A stretch of DNA of 64,000 nt from Prorocentrum cordatum (GCA_963575745.1 CAUYUJ010018050.1:151891-215890); one strand, 5' to 3'; positions 1 to 9,524 are shown, counted from the stretch's first letter. Made by a program: numbers and translations. Notes: generated by a model from the letters alone, not told the origin.

Positions 1-881
1 AGATTTGGCATGACGTGGAGGGGGCGGAAGACGCAGCCGAGGGTCTCAGCAGCAGCGGGGGCACTGAGGGCGGCAATTCCGTCGACGCCCTCGAAGGAGA
101 TGAAGATGATGGGAGCGAGGACGACGACGGGTGGAGCGCCGCTGGCGAGTTTGACTACGGATGGGCCAATCAAAGCCTCAACGCAGCAGCGGCGGGGGAG
201 AGCGCGCTGGAGGCGCCGCCTGGCCTGTCGACGTCTCGTATGGAAACCGCGGAGCAGACGTCTGACTTGATGAGAACGTATTCGTCGATCGCTGAGGAGT
301 TGCGCAGCTGGGGCGACATCGCGGGGGCCACGTTCATGGAGACGCAATTACGGAAAGAACGGAGGCGAGTGCGTGAAGTGTCGAAGGAAGATCCTGGGGT
401 TCAGCGGGCCCTCGCAGCATGCGAGGACGCCCGCGAGGCGACGCTCAGAAACGAGAAACGACAGCGGGATGTCGAGGCGCGGCGCAGAGAAGAGCTAACC
501 CGCCTGGGGGGCGACGTAAAGAAAGCGCGCAAGCTGCTGAGGACACAGCAAGCCAAACTCTTAGACGCAGAGGCAGCCATAGATATCAAACACAGGATGA
601 AGCATGTCGGGTTATCCGAGCTGGGCGCGGGCCTTCGCAGCTGCGGAGGCGCGGCGGGTCGAACGTCGAGGTGCGACGCGCTGAATCGCCTGGCGGGGTT
701 GGGTTCTGGGCTTTCTGCAGCTCAGCGGTCAGATTTTGAATGGTTTCGGCGGGAATGGGACGTCGCTGGCATGGGGGACTTCGGTGGAATGTGGCCGGAG
801 ACGTTTGCCACGTGGTTGCAGAACGTCATAGACGAGTACTGGGGGCAACCCGAGAGCTTTCAGCATGTTTATGCACAGTGA
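1..881 (+). CDS. 5'-partial coiled-coil protein, retroelement ORF1-like
   Basis: The frame is open from the window edge (phase of base 3) to TGA at 879-881, so the true start lies outside. About the first 60 visible residues are acidic and Gly/Ser-rich. A long highly charged helical stretch follows (roughly nt 330-600, with a run like EKRQRDVEARRREELTR) that should form a coiled coil, then an aromatic segment (FEWFRREWD, WPETFATWLQNVID) at about nt 735-840. Reading one base further on near 860 continues to TGA at 940-942 with a plausible tail (FSMFMHSETRRRL), so the last residues may be lost to a one-base indel. It lies just upstream of an EEP-domain ORF on the same strand, a pairing that would suit a retroelement. 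The family assignment is inference; only the coiled coil is seen directly. Confidence 0.5.
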   Translation, partial: IWHDVEGAEDAAEGLSSSGGTEGGNSVDALEGDEDDGSEDDDGWSAAGEFDYGWANQSLNAAAAGESALEAPPGLSTSRMETAEQTSDLMRTYSSIAEELRSWGDIAGATFMETQLRKERRRVREVSKEDPGVQRALAACEDAREATLRNEKRQRDVEARRREELTRLGGDVKKARKLLRTQQAKLLDAEAAIDIKHRMKHVGLSELGAGLRSCGGAAGRTSRCDALNRLAGLGSGLSAAQRSDFEWFRREWDVAGMGDFGGMWPETFATWLQNVIDEYWGQPESFQHVYAQ

Positions 882-953
882 GACGCGACGCCGTCTGTCT
901 GGCTCCCTGGCGCTTGCGCTCCCTGCAGCTGGGGGCCTCTGAGAGGCGCGGCC

Positions 954-969
954 CGCCGCAGCAGCGGCG
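954..969. repeat. AGCA-loop hairpin, copy 1
   Basis: Perfect 6-bp stem CGCCGC / GCGGCG around the loop AGCA. First of about eleven copies of a palindromic element whose loop is constant while the stem changes on both sides together. Confidence 0.6.
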
Positions 970-1404
<435 letters not shown>

Positions 1405-1535
1405 TGCCCGCCCTTTCCTTCCCTATCCGCCCCGTCTTCCTCCTCTTCGCCCCGCCCCCCTCCTTCCACCGCCGTTTCGGCCCCAGGAGTCCGGCTCTGA
1501 CGGCCGCCCCCCCTGCAACGCGGGGGCAGGGAGTG

Positions 1536-3632
1536 ATGGCCGCGGCCAGCAGCAGCAGCAGCAGCCCATTGGGCCCCGCAGCAGCGGGGCCTCGGGGCCG
1601 ACTGCCGGCAGTGTATACAGCGAAGTCTGGGAAGGTTTGGCGACCTGTGGGTGGTCAGGCAGAACCCTGGAAGGGTCCTTGGGCCCCTGTGCCAGAGGGC
1701 GCCCCCGCAGCAGCGGGGGCTGCGCCGCCTGGCGCTTCAAGCTCAGCATCGGCGGCGCGATCAGAAGTTTCTACGATGCGCACCCGCCCAGGCGACTCGG
1801 CGGTGGATCCGAGCGATGACGAAGAGCCTCAGGAAGAGCGGCGCGATCAGCCGGCCTTTGGGGGCTGTGCGCCGCCCGACGACGTCGAGCGGCGCAAGTG
1901 CGTTCTTCGCGACGCCGTCCCGCTCCAGCTCTTCTGCGAAAGTAGAGCGGCTGACGTGAACAGGCAGCGGAACGACACCGTGGGCAACCTTTCCGTCCTG
2001 TTCGGGAACTGGGGCCCCATGCCGAGCGAGACCAACCGCGCGGACCAGCGGCGGAGACTTGAGTTGCAGCTGCGGCATTGCCCTGCTCTCGTGGCGTGCT
2101 TTGCGGAATGTGAGGAGCAGATGGAGGCAATCCTACAGCGGCCAGGGAAACCACCGCCGCTGCAGGCGGACGCCCCCGCAGCAGCGGGGGCGTCAGCAGC
2201 GGAGGGCCAAAGCAGCAGCAGCGGTGGGCCTTTTGTCGCCCCCGCAGCAGCGATGGCGACAGCAAGAGGAAGTCGTGCTGCGAGTGTTGGCGATTGCCAA
2301 CAGCTCCAGAATCGACCAGAGTACGAATACTTGACCCTGCGCGGGCGTGAGGACAAGTCCTTGTGCATCGCTGCGCGCGCAAATCTGTGCCACGGAATGC
2401 GGCTGCTCCACTGGGAAAGGAGTGTCGACGGCCACTACAAAACTGCAAAAGGGAACAAGATGGACGCGTTCTCGAGGATCATGGTGGTTGAAGTCTACTT
2501 CAATCAAACCTACGCCCACTTCGGCTCGAAAGTGCGGGTGTGCGCGGTGCACCTCCACCGCGACACGGCGAAAGTTTCCAAAGGCTTTAAGGAGGCTCAC
2601 AAGACGTGGTGGCGGAGGCTGGCGGCCATCTTGCAGGATAACAACGTTGACATCCGTTGTGGGGATTTCAACATGGCGCTCACACAGACGCTGCCGAGTC
2701 TTCGGGGTCTAGGCTTGCGATTGGAGACGGCAGCAGCGTACTTCTGGCGCGGATTGGACGGCACTCCGTGCTTGGACAGCTGCGGCATCTTCGTTCTCAA
2801 CAGGCCTGGCGAGTGCACCCTGTGCTGGCCGCTGAGCGCCGTGCACGACAGAGACGAGACGGGGTTGCTCTTCGCACGCAAGTCGGTGATCGGTGAGATC
2901 GGGTACCGTAACAGAAGCAAGGCAGAGGCCCCCGCAGCAGCGGGGCCCCCCACCAGCCCATCACCGGGGCCGACGTACTGGCACCACTGCCAGGAAGGAG
3001 GCCCTGGGATGCCTTACGATCGCTACTGCCCGAAAAAAGACGCCCGCGAGCACCTCCAGGATTTACTGACGCAGTCAGAGGAATGCCAACGCAAGATCCA
3101 AGAGAAGGAGCGTGAGAAACTGAGGCGCGCCGAGGCTGAGGGTAGAGGGGGCCACCGCTTCTCTAATAATCGCGAGGTGACCCTCTTCCGCGCGTTGCAG
3201 AAGACGTTCCCGCCGGAGACCGTGGAGGTGGAGGGGCGCTGGCACGGCGGCGCCCACTACCCTCTCCTGTCCCAAATGCGCATGGCCAGCTCGCGTTCGC
3301 AGGGAAGGAAGCAGGAGAGAAACAAAGTGAAAAAGGACAGGCGCTCCCAGAAACAGCAAGCAGCTGCGCTCCAGGGCGCCGCAGCAGCGGCGCCCGAGCA
3401 GCACGGACCCGAGCGCCAGGCACCAGAGCAGCACCGCGAGAGGGACGAGCAAGACGAGCGCGCCCAACAGGCGTGGCGCCCACCAAGATGGGCAGACGAA
3501 AACGCGGACGACGACCGCGACTGGCCCGCGGCTGGCGATGGAAGGTCGCGGCGGGGGGTCGAAAGGGGGAGGGGGGGAGAGGGAGGGGGGGGCGCGGGGG
3601 GGGCAGGAGGGAGGAGAGGGAATGAGGAATAG
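1536..3632 (+). CDS. EEP-domain (endonuclease/exonuclease/phosphatase-like) protein
   Basis: An uninterrupted frame of 698 codons from ATG 1536 to TAG 3630-3632. EEP-superfamily landmarks occur in order: an N-containing strand (NLSVLFGNWG, about residue 150), an acidic motif (AECEEQ, about 190), an internal His (CAVHLH, about 340), the GDFN motif (RCGDFNMAL, about 376) and a terminal His (GGAHYPLL, about 575). Such enzymes are metal-dependent phosphodiesterases and provide the nicking endonuclease of many LINE elements. About 190 residues separate the acidic motif from GDFN, so the domain carries long insertions. The C-terminal 110 residues are Gln/Arg/Glu-rich and probably disordered. Six AGCA-loop hairpins lie inside, all read in the same frame as Pro-Ala-Ala-Ala-Gly or near it. 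The coiled-coil ORF upstream suggests a retroelement. No reverse transcriptase follows. The EEP call is fairly firm; activity is unknown. Confidence 0.65.
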   Translation: MAAASSSSSSPLGPAAAGPRGRLPAVYTAKSGKVWRPVGGQAEPWKGPWAPVPEGAPAAAGAAPPGASSSASAARSEVSTMRTRPGDSAVDPSDDEEPQEERRDQPAFGGCAPPDDVERRKCVLRDAVPLQLFCESRAADVNRQRNDTVGNLSVLFGNWGPMPSETNRADQRRRLELQLRHCPALVACFAECEEQMEAILQRPGKPPPLQADAPAAAGASAAEGQSSSSGGPFVAPAAAMATARGSRAASVGDCQQLQNRPEYEYLTLRGREDKSLCIAARANLCHGMRLLHWERSVDGHYKTAKGNKMDAFSRIMVVEVYFNQTYAHFGSKVRVCAVHLHRDTAKVSKGFKEAHKTWWRRLAAILQDNNVDIRCGDFNMALTQTLPSLRGLGLRLETAAAYFWRGLDGTPCLDSCGIFVLNRPGECTLCWPLSAVHDRDETGLLFARKSVIGEIGYRNRSKAEAPAAAGPPTSPSPGPTYWHHCQEGGPGMPYDRYCPKKDAREHLQDLLTQSEECQRKIQEKEREKLRRAEAEGRGGHRFSNNREVTLFRALQKTFPPETVEVEGRWHGGAHYPLLSQMRMASSRSQGRKQERNKVKKDRRSQKQQAAALQGAAAAAPEQHGPERQAPEQHRERDEQDERAQQAWRPPRWADENADDDRDWPAAGDGRSRRGVERGRGGEGGGGAGGAGGRRGNEE
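1572..1591. repeat. AGCA-loop hairpin, copy 2 (in CDS)
   Basis: Perfect 8-bp stem GGCCCCGC / GCGGGGCC. Encodes GPAAAG in the EEP ORF. Confidence 0.75.
1701..1720. repeat. AGCA-loop hairpin, copy 3 (in CDS)
   Basis: Perfect 8-bp stem GCCCCCGC / GCGGGGGC. Encodes APAAAGA in the EEP ORF. Confidence 0.75.
2169..2194. repeat. AGCA-loop hairpin, copy 4 (in CDS)
   Basis: Longest copy: perfect 11-bp stem GACGCCCCCGC / GCGGGGGCGTC around AGCA, inside the EEP ORF. Confidence 0.8.
2235..2260. repeat. AGCA-loop hairpin, copy 5, decayed
   Basis: GTCGCCCCCGC / GCGATGGCGAC around AGCA, with two mismatched pairs in an 11-bp stem. Read in the same frame as the other copies in the EEP ORF. Confidence 0.55.
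2927..2948. repeat. AGCA-loop hairpin, copy 6 (in CDS)
   Basis: GGCCCCCGC / GCGGGGCCC around AGCA; the stem pairs except for a one-base offset. Encodes APAAAGP in the EEP ORF. Confidence 0.6.
3374..3395. repeat. AGCA-loop hairpin, copy 7 (in CDS)
   Basis: Perfect 9-bp stem GGGCGCCGC / GCGGCGCCC, a different stem sequence from copies 2-6 yet fully paired. Encodes an Ala run in the EEP ORF. Confidence 0.75.
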
Positions 3633-3820
3633 GCTGAGCAGGACGAGGGATGACATAAGGAAATGAGCGTCGGGAAGGGGCGGGAGTTGACAGGAAGGGG
3701 GGAATTATATAAATAGTTACTTATCACCCCCAAGGTGGCAGCCGACCCCGCAGTGGCCATCTCCAGGGCCTGCGCCGCTGGGGCAGCGAGGGCAAGGGCT
3801 GCAAGAGCAGCAGCCGCGGG

Positions 3821-4177
3821 ATGCGCCGCGGCATCAGCCGCCAGAGCCCCCGCAGCAGCGGGGGCCACAGACAGACGCCATGGCAGCGCCCAACAGACGG
3901 GGAGTGGCGCAGGGATGAGTGGTGGCGCACCAGGGAGGGCGAGGGGCGCGAGTGGCAACAGCCGAGCGGCGAGGCTTCCTCGCTGCAGGACCGGAGGGTC
4001 GACTCCGCCTGGCGCGACATGCAAGTTGCATTCGGCAGCGACCAACGCCCCAGTGACTGGTGGAGCACCCGCAGTGGGTGGAGTAGCGGCCAGGGGCACT
4101 GGGAGGCCACGAATACGACACACTGGAGGTGGGTCGAACACCCCCCCGAGACCAATCCCTGGGAAGAACTTAGCTGA
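3821..4177 (+). CDS. Trp/Arg-rich ORF downstream of the EEP gene, possible exon
   Basis: A 118-codon open frame ending in TGA at 4175-4177. It is rich in Trp, Arg, Glu and Ser (for example GEWRRDEWWRTREGEGREW), a more protein-like mix than the Ala/Gly-rich overlapping frames. The EEP ORF ends with similar Trp/Arg/Gln-rich sequence about 190 bases upstream, so this could be a further exon of that gene reached by splicing. No clear splice pair was identified. A Pro/Gln-rich overlapping frame at about 3720-3915 is an alternative reading. Low confidence. Confidence 0.25.
   Translation: MRRGISRQSPRSSGGHRQTPWQRPTDGEWRRDEWWRTREGEGREWQQPSGEASSLQDRRVDSAWRDMQVAFGSDQRPSDWWSTRSGWSSGQGHWEATNTTHWRWVEHPPETNPWEELS
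3846..3865. repeat. AGCA-loop hairpin, copy 8
   Basis: Perfect 8-bp stem GCCCCCGC / GCGGGGGC. Confidence 0.7.
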
Positions 4178-4196
4178 ACCATCGCACAGAAGCCGC

Positions 4197-4216
4197 CCCT
4201 CCGCAGCAGCGGAGGG
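4197..4216. repeat. AGCA-loop hairpin, copy 9
   Basis: Perfect 8-bp stem CCCTCCGC / GCGGAGGG: an A-T pair replaces the G-C pair of other copies on both arms. Confidence 0.75.
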
Positions 4217-4240
4217 AGGCCTCATCGGCCGAACGTCGAC

Positions 4241-4258
4241 CCTCCGCAGCAGCGGAGG
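4241..4258. repeat. AGCA-loop hairpin, copy 10
   Basis: Perfect 7-bp stem CCTCCGC / GCGGAGG, 24 bases after copy 9. Confidence 0.7.
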
Positions 4259-4486
4259 CCTTACCAATGCATCGTGAGCGGCGGCGACTCGCGCGCGCCG
4301 TCGTGCTCGGCGACCGCTGCCCGAGCGGAGAAGGAAAAAGAAACTGTGCTTTCATCGGTGCTGTCGTTGCCTCCTCTCCTTCATCGTTTTCTTCTCCCTC
4401 CCCCTCCAATCCCCCATCCCGCCATCACATTGTATCGTCTCCAATCGTATCGGGAGCTCCCGTGGCAGAAGGGCACCCAGAACGAG

Positions 4487-4542
4487 GTCCTCCGTGACAG
4501 AGGGGGGCCATCGTAGGGCCCCTCTGTGACAGAGGGGGGGGC
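4487..4542. repeat. Two hairpins with a TGA loop
   Basis: Two copies about 30 bases apart. The second is CCCCTCTG / CAGAGGGG around TGA (8-bp perfect stem, about 4519-4537). The first, CCTCCG TGA CAGAGG, has one mismatched pair. Same design as the AGCA-loop family but a different core. Confidence 0.55.
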
Positions 4543-4561
4543 CAAAAAACAAATGATCATT

Positions 4562-4786
4562 TTAATGCGGCTTCTGGATTACCCGAACTTCACGAACTGC
4601 AGACCTTGGGCCCTCCGCTCTCCGTGGGGCCCTGTGGCTGAGCAGCAGACCGTGATGTTCTGCGATGGTACGTTCCAAAGCCGTGGCCCAGCCTGCGAAG
4701 CGTCCGCTGGCCAGGTCCACATGGCGATAGCCTACCTTGTAGGCGAAAGACTGAGAAATGGCGTCCCACTGGCAGGGAGCAAGCAT
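4562..4786 (-). CDS. Small ORF behind a relict spliced leader
   Basis: A 74-codon frame (MLAPCQWDAISQ... to KPH stop) whose ATG is 22 bases downstream, on the minus strand, of an 18/22 match to the dinoflagellate spliced leader (4808-4829). An ATG four bases earlier opens a different frame of similar length. Composition is protein-like but no domain is recognised. It may be the first exon or a decayed piece of a retroposed gene. Confidence 0.3.
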   Translation of the reverse strand: MLAPCQWDAISQSFAYKVGYRHVDLASGRFAGWATALERTIAEHHGLLLSHRAPRRAEGPRSAVREVRVIQKPH

Positions 4787-4807
4787 ACATCCAACTTGGG
4801 TGCGATG

Positions 4808-4829
4808 CTTGAGCCAATATGAGGACGGA
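4808..4829 (-). other. Relict dinoflagellate spliced-leader sequence
   Basis: On the minus strand the 22 bases read TCCGT CCT CAT A TT GGCTCAAG, matching the known dinoflagellate SL at 18 of 22 positions; the 3' eight bases GGCTCAAG are perfect. A rough chance estimate over both strands of 64 kb is well below 0.05. Such relicts arise when a trans-spliced mRNA is reverse transcribed and inserted. Confidence 0.55.
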
Positions 4830-5070
4830 ATGCGGAAAGTGGGGAGAGGCGCAGCAGTGGCACCAGCAGCCATGCACGAGTGAGGAGCCGAAGGGTCCAG
4901 GGTAACTGACTTATCTAACCCCCCCCTTGTGGATGCCTAATGCACTGCTGCTTTGTATATTAGTGGGGCGGGGCTCGGACGAGGGAGGGGCCCCAGGGCC
5001 CGACAAAACAAGTCCAGGAACGCCTCCAGACTCGCGGGCCTCCGTCGAGCACGGCGGACCCGACGGCCCG

Positions 5071-7361
5071 TCACAGGCACTGAAGTTGGGTTCGTGAGCC
5101 CAGGGGCCCTCCTCTCCCTCCTCGGCCTCCCAAAAAAAAACCCAACGAATCGAACGCATCATCATCGCGACGGCTGCTTTCTTCCTGCGAACCGACCTCG
5201 CCTGGTTTTGCCAGCGCGTCGCCAAACAAAACCTCAGCCTCCTGGTGCGCGCGCTCTCGCGCCTCTGCAGTGCTGTCCGCTCTGGACGCCTTGGCCCTGG
5301 AAGACTTGGACCCAGGGGCGGGGGGGGGGGGGGCAGGGCGATGGGACTGGGGGAGCTTGGCCGCCATGCGTAGCGACCTGGTAAGAAGCTGGGCCCCAGA
5401 GCCACGAAAACTTAACGGAAGCCCGCAGTGGGTCTTCCACGGGACATCTATGATGGCTTCAAGTCGGGCGAGGTATGGAACAAGTTTCGAGCTGACCAAG
5501 GCAAAATCAATCTCTGAACCCCTAGCACTGGCTGTGCACGTGACAGACGCATTGCACGCAGTGGCGACATTACCCTGGGTTCGATCTACAAAACCTCGAG
5601 CGTTTAAAGCAGCCGCGGTCATATTCCAGTCGGCAAGAACTACCCGGGCATCTGGAGGCTGACCAGGAGGGCCCCGAGACGGCGAAACCTCTGGAGGTTC
5701 CCCCCATACCAGCCGTCCCCAGAGAACCCATACAAACAAACCGCAACACACGAAAAGCCTTTCATGTGAATTACTGAAGCCTGGGAACCGTCTGCTGAGG
5801 CATGCCCATCAGCAAGCAACTCGCGAGACGTTGGCAGTGAATGTACATTCCAATGACCCTGCGCTAGCAGCCACTCACCTCCCTCGTTGCCCTTTCCTGC
5901 TGGGCCTCTGAGACAGTTGAACGTGAAGGTCGCGCATGGTTCGACAGCAGCCGAAGGTGATGATCTCGAGCTTTCCCCGCCCATTCATCATGATAATCTG
6001 CTGCCGAGTGGGTCTCAACTAAGCCGATGTAGTGGTGCGTTGGGTGCTGATCTGACACAATGTAGTCCCACGCTTGCTTCCATATGCACGATAGGTTGGC
6101 AAAGAAGAACGAGGATATCTGATTGCAATCAGCTGCTTCATTAGGTACTGTGGCGGGGGGTGACGGCGTCGGCGCTCCAGTGGCACCAGTCGACGGACTC
6201 AATGATGTAGCCGCCGACGCCGTCCTGCCTCAGACCTCCCCCGCTGCCGTCTGCTCGGCGCGCTTGGCCGCCTCGGCCCTGCGCGCCGCCTCCGCCGCCG
6301 CCAGCTTCGCCTCGCTGAGCTTGTCCGCCGCCGCCTGCAGCCGCTGGGCTGCTGCCTCGGCGCTGGCCGTGGCGGGGGCGACTGGCTCGGGGGCCGCCGT
6401 CGCTGCCGCGGCCGCAGCCTGCGGGCTGCCCGCCGCCGCTGCCGCGCCATCGGCTGCGGCTGGCTCTGGGCCCGGCGCGCCGTCGGCGCCGCGCCTCCTC
6501 TCCTCCTCTTCCTCCTCCTCCTCCTCCTCCTCCTCCTCCTCCTCATCCGCCTCCGCCTCATCCGCCCTTGGCCAGGCGGTCCATCACGCCCTTCTTGGCC
6601 TCCGCAGGCTTTTTCTGCCAGTCGATGACCTCCCGGTGCTTGCCTTGGATGTGGTCGCGGGCCCCTCTGAGGTCGGCCTCTAGCTCGTGGAGAGCCTCCT
6701 TCTCCTTCTCCTCGCACTCGATCTCGTCGAGCTTGCTGAAGAAATCCTCATCGATCACTACCTCGAAGAGGGGGGGCTTGTCCTGCGGCGTCGTCGTCGC
6801 TGTGCCCGTGTTGTCAACCACCCCCATCTTCTTGGCCGTGGCTTGAGCCGCCAGGCGCCGCGACTCCTCAGCCTGTGCCAAGGCTTGAGCTGTCTCCGTC
6901 TCACGGAGCTCTGCTCTGCCTAGACTCTCTCTCGCCTTCATCACCTGCTGCACCGCCTGGTCGTGGCGCATGGACGCATCCCGCCACGCGCCTGACGCAA
7001 GCCTCAGGGCCTCGTCGGGCGAGACCTTCGGCTTCATGGCGGCCTTCGTCTTCTGAACCTCATCCTGCAGCAGCTTGACCAACTGTGGATCTGTGGTGCT
7101 GGCGATGGTCTTCTCCAACAGTGCAAGGGTGTCCGCGGGCTTCTCGGTGACCGAGCTGCCTCCTGCACTCTTGCCGTTGTTGGTGCTCTTGGCCTTGTCA
7201 TCGCCTGCGCTCACCAACTTGCTGGAGCTGCCGTCGGACTTGGGCTGGTACAATTTGACCTGGCGGCCGCGCGAGCACTTGCGATTCCTCTCGAGCAGCT
7301 TGTGGTTGTACTCTGTACGGCCGCACGCACACTTCGGCCAGGCCCATGTCGCCTGTGTCAT
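5071..7361 (-). pseudogene. Broken EEP-type retroelement gene (zinc/coiled-coil plus EEP)
   Basis: Read on the minus strand. From ATG 7359-7361 an N-terminal part carries a Cys motif (WPKCACG, later NRKCSRG), then a long Glu/Lys/Ala-rich helical stretch, closing at a stop near 6558. Shifted frames then supply an EEP domain in pieces: NLSCIWKQAWDYI with GLVETH (about 6110-6030), GGEWLLAQGH and FSGDGWYGGNLQRFRRLG (about 5890-5660), and VVLADWNM, EIDFALVS and WKTHCGL (about 5640-5430). The order Glu motif, D-W-N, I-D-F and final His is that of the EEP fold. The joins need at least two frameshifts, one near 5645-5655 and one near 5900-6000. A Pro/Ala tail runs to a stop at 5071. This is a decayed relative, not a copy, of the + strand EEP ORF. 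Confidence 0.55.
6490..6550. repeat. (TCC)n microsatellite in the broken EEP gene
   Basis: Mostly TCC/TCT triplets on the + strand, encoding a Glu run on the minus strand just after the first stop of the pseudogene. Confidence 0.85.
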
Positions 7362-7542
7362 GTCTGGAAACGAATAGCCTCGGCTTTCGCCACGCAGAGC
7401 TGCAGCACAATCTGGCCGGGCCCGTCCTTGGCCCCGCTCCGGCGCTGACGCCTGCGTGCCCCCCAAGCACCCCGTGGCGGCGCCGAGGGTGTTGGCACCT
7501 CGCCAAAATGGCGAGGGCCCACGTTGCTTGAGAGGAGGGGTG

Positions 7543-8300
7543 GAAGGAGGAGGAGGAGGAGGAGGAGGAGGAGGAGGAGGGGGAGGGGGAGGAGGAGGAC
7601 CAGTGTAAACCCAAGAGTCATCAACGAGGTTGGAATAACCCTCCCTCCAAGCTCCCTCATAGGCCTCTACAACGGTTCATTCCCATTGAGGGAACCTCCT
7701 CGGCGTAATACAACCGGTTGAAGACCCTCAAGCATCCCAGAGCATCGTTCTAGTGATTTCAACGCCACCGATCAATCTGACTGTTGCGTCTTGACGGTCC
7801 TGAATCGTGCCAGAACGCCATTCCTGGGACTTCAGCACCGCGAATCGACGTAACTGTTGCGCCCGCAGTTGCACCCGCATAATCCTCTTACCCCTTCCAA
7901 AACACAATTTCTCGTACGCTGGTCATGGGAAGTCGTGAAGCTCTTGCAATTTGGATAAACGAGTGTGCGCTGCGCTAAGGCGAGAGCCACATGTTGAAAA
8001 GAAACCGCCCTCACTCTGTGAAACCCTTGCATCTTGTCAAAGCGAATGTGCGCGTCGCTAAGGTGAGAGCCACATTTTGAAAACGATTCGGATTCAAACC
8101 GTGCAACTTTTGCATTTTTTTCAAACGAATGTGCGCGGCGCTGAGGCGAGAGCCACATTTTGAAAACGACCCGCCCTCCATCTGTGAAGCTGTTGCCAAG
8201 TTTCAAGCTTCGGACACATACATGGTGAGGAAGTCTCAGGCGACACGCCCGGTCAGGCCAAACATCTGGCCTCGGGGTGCGACAGGGAGACGTTTGACGG
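7543..8300. repeat. Composite dispersed repeat, copy 1
   Basis: Four modules in order: (GGA)n at 7543-7598; a head at 7599-7945 beginning CCCAAGAGTCATCAACGA; about three degenerate 83-bp units (GAGAGCCACAT at 7982, 8065 and 8148) each carrying GTGCGCGGCGCTRAGGCGAG; and a tail at about 8219-8300 with GAGGAAGTCTCAGGCGA and GGGGTGCGACAGGGAGA. The same order recurs at 16684-17380. Confidence 0.75.
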
Positions 8301-9023
8301 CAACCGGCCGCACAGTCCTTTCGTCGCTAACTCAAAAGCAGCCCCTCAATCCCGAGAGCGCGACGGCCAACACAGAGCGCAGGCTCCCTCGAGGCTTCGG
8401 GTAGTGGAGATTCTTCGGGGCAGGGTTTTACCGGGGGGACAACGACAAACGCAGTCCATATCTCGAAGTTTTGGGACGATTCTCGAGTTCTCGGTGAATC
8501 CGCGATCTTGAGACTGGGCATGTGCTGTTTCGGGGTCATGTCGGCCGAGGCGCGCCCGGGGGCTCCCTGTCGGCGCGGTGGCTGGGTCGCAGTGCCGAGG
8601 GCACCATACAGTGCCGGCTTTAACACATGCTCCGCGTGCGGATCATTCATTAAACATGCAGGGATCTAGTATTGACAACAATGATGAGTTCACGCATCAA
8701 CTTATTCATACATTAATCATGTATCAAAAACCTATATTTTGAAACATCCGATGTATTTAAAAAACTGCCCTGTATGGGGGCCATCGTGGCCCCAGCACGT
8801 GCCGCCACGCTCCCACCCGGGCTGTCTTCGAGCCCTGGCCGCCCAGGAGGGCTCCCTCCGCCCCCCCGCCCCCCTCTCTGGCGCGGGCCGCCCGTGCCCG
8901 TGGAAGAGAGGCCTCGCGGTAAGCCGCTCGGGGGGCCTCTCGGGAGCATCTCGGGCTCGCCATGGAGGGCGTGCGCCCTCGCCCTCGCGCGCCTCACGGG
9001 AGCCACGTTGCCAGCCTGGAAAA
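8301..9023. other. Intergenic stretch with an AT-rich island
   Basis: No supported gene. About 8640-8765 is much richer in A/T than its surroundings. Frames over the GC-rich part at 8770-9010 overlap on both strands without a recognisable domain. Confidence 0.4.
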
Positions 9024-9154
9024 CCTATTCCTATCCCTAATGTTGGGCATCGCCTCATCACGATGGCGATCTGAGGGATGCCCTCAGTTTCTGAGGGTGC
9101 ATCGCTGAGATTGTCATCGCCTTTGGCCGTGTTAATCTTAGGGATGGGGATGAG
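9024..9154. repeat. Foldback (imperfect palindrome) element
   Basis: An imperfect inverted repeat of about 130 bp centred on CCCTCAG TTT CTGAGGG (9081-9097). The outer ends are CCTATCCCTAA (left) and TTAGGGATGG (right), with GGCGAT and its partner between. The fold-back structure is visible; mobility is inferred. Confidence 0.5.
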
Positions 9155-9524
9155 TTCGAGGCTGGTTACCACGGGCCATCTGGGAGCCCGATTTCGGGGG
9201 GGTGGGCCGGACTGAGCTCCGCGGAGGTCTCTGGGTGCCCCAGCAGGGACAAGCGGTGCATGACAAGTCGGATCCGCCCTCCTCTCTTGGCCACAGGTGT
9301 TCGAGGAGGAGCTCCCTCACCGCGATGACGGGCTGCCCTTTGTCATCCAGCCGAGCCGGAAGTTCCCCGTTGCGCTGCAGCCTTACGTCTTCCTGCCCGC
9401 TGGGGCCCAGGCGCTGCATCCCCCATGATTCCTCCCTACCTCTTGACTGGCTCCTGTGTTGAGGTGGCGGGTGGGTGTAGGTGAGATGGCTTGCGGGCGG
9501 GGAGGGTATCTTGACCCCTCCCCT
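9155..9524. other. Intergenic stretch
   Basis: A minus-strand open frame at 9138-9419 (with QRNGELPARLDDKGQPV) has a protein-like composition, but no domain or start context supports it. Nothing else seen. Confidence 0.3.

Noticed and set aside
6123-6683. 186-codon + strand Ala/Ser-rich frame
   Set aside because: It is antisense to the Glu/Ala-rich part of the minus-strand EEP pseudogene, whose motifs support the other strand.
7502-7512. GCCAAAATGGC, a perfect match to the core of the reverse-complemented spliced leader, upstream of the minus-strand EEP pseudogene
   Set aside because: Only 14 of 22 positions match overall and the GGCTCAAG end is absent; the core is itself nearly palindromic, so chance is likely.
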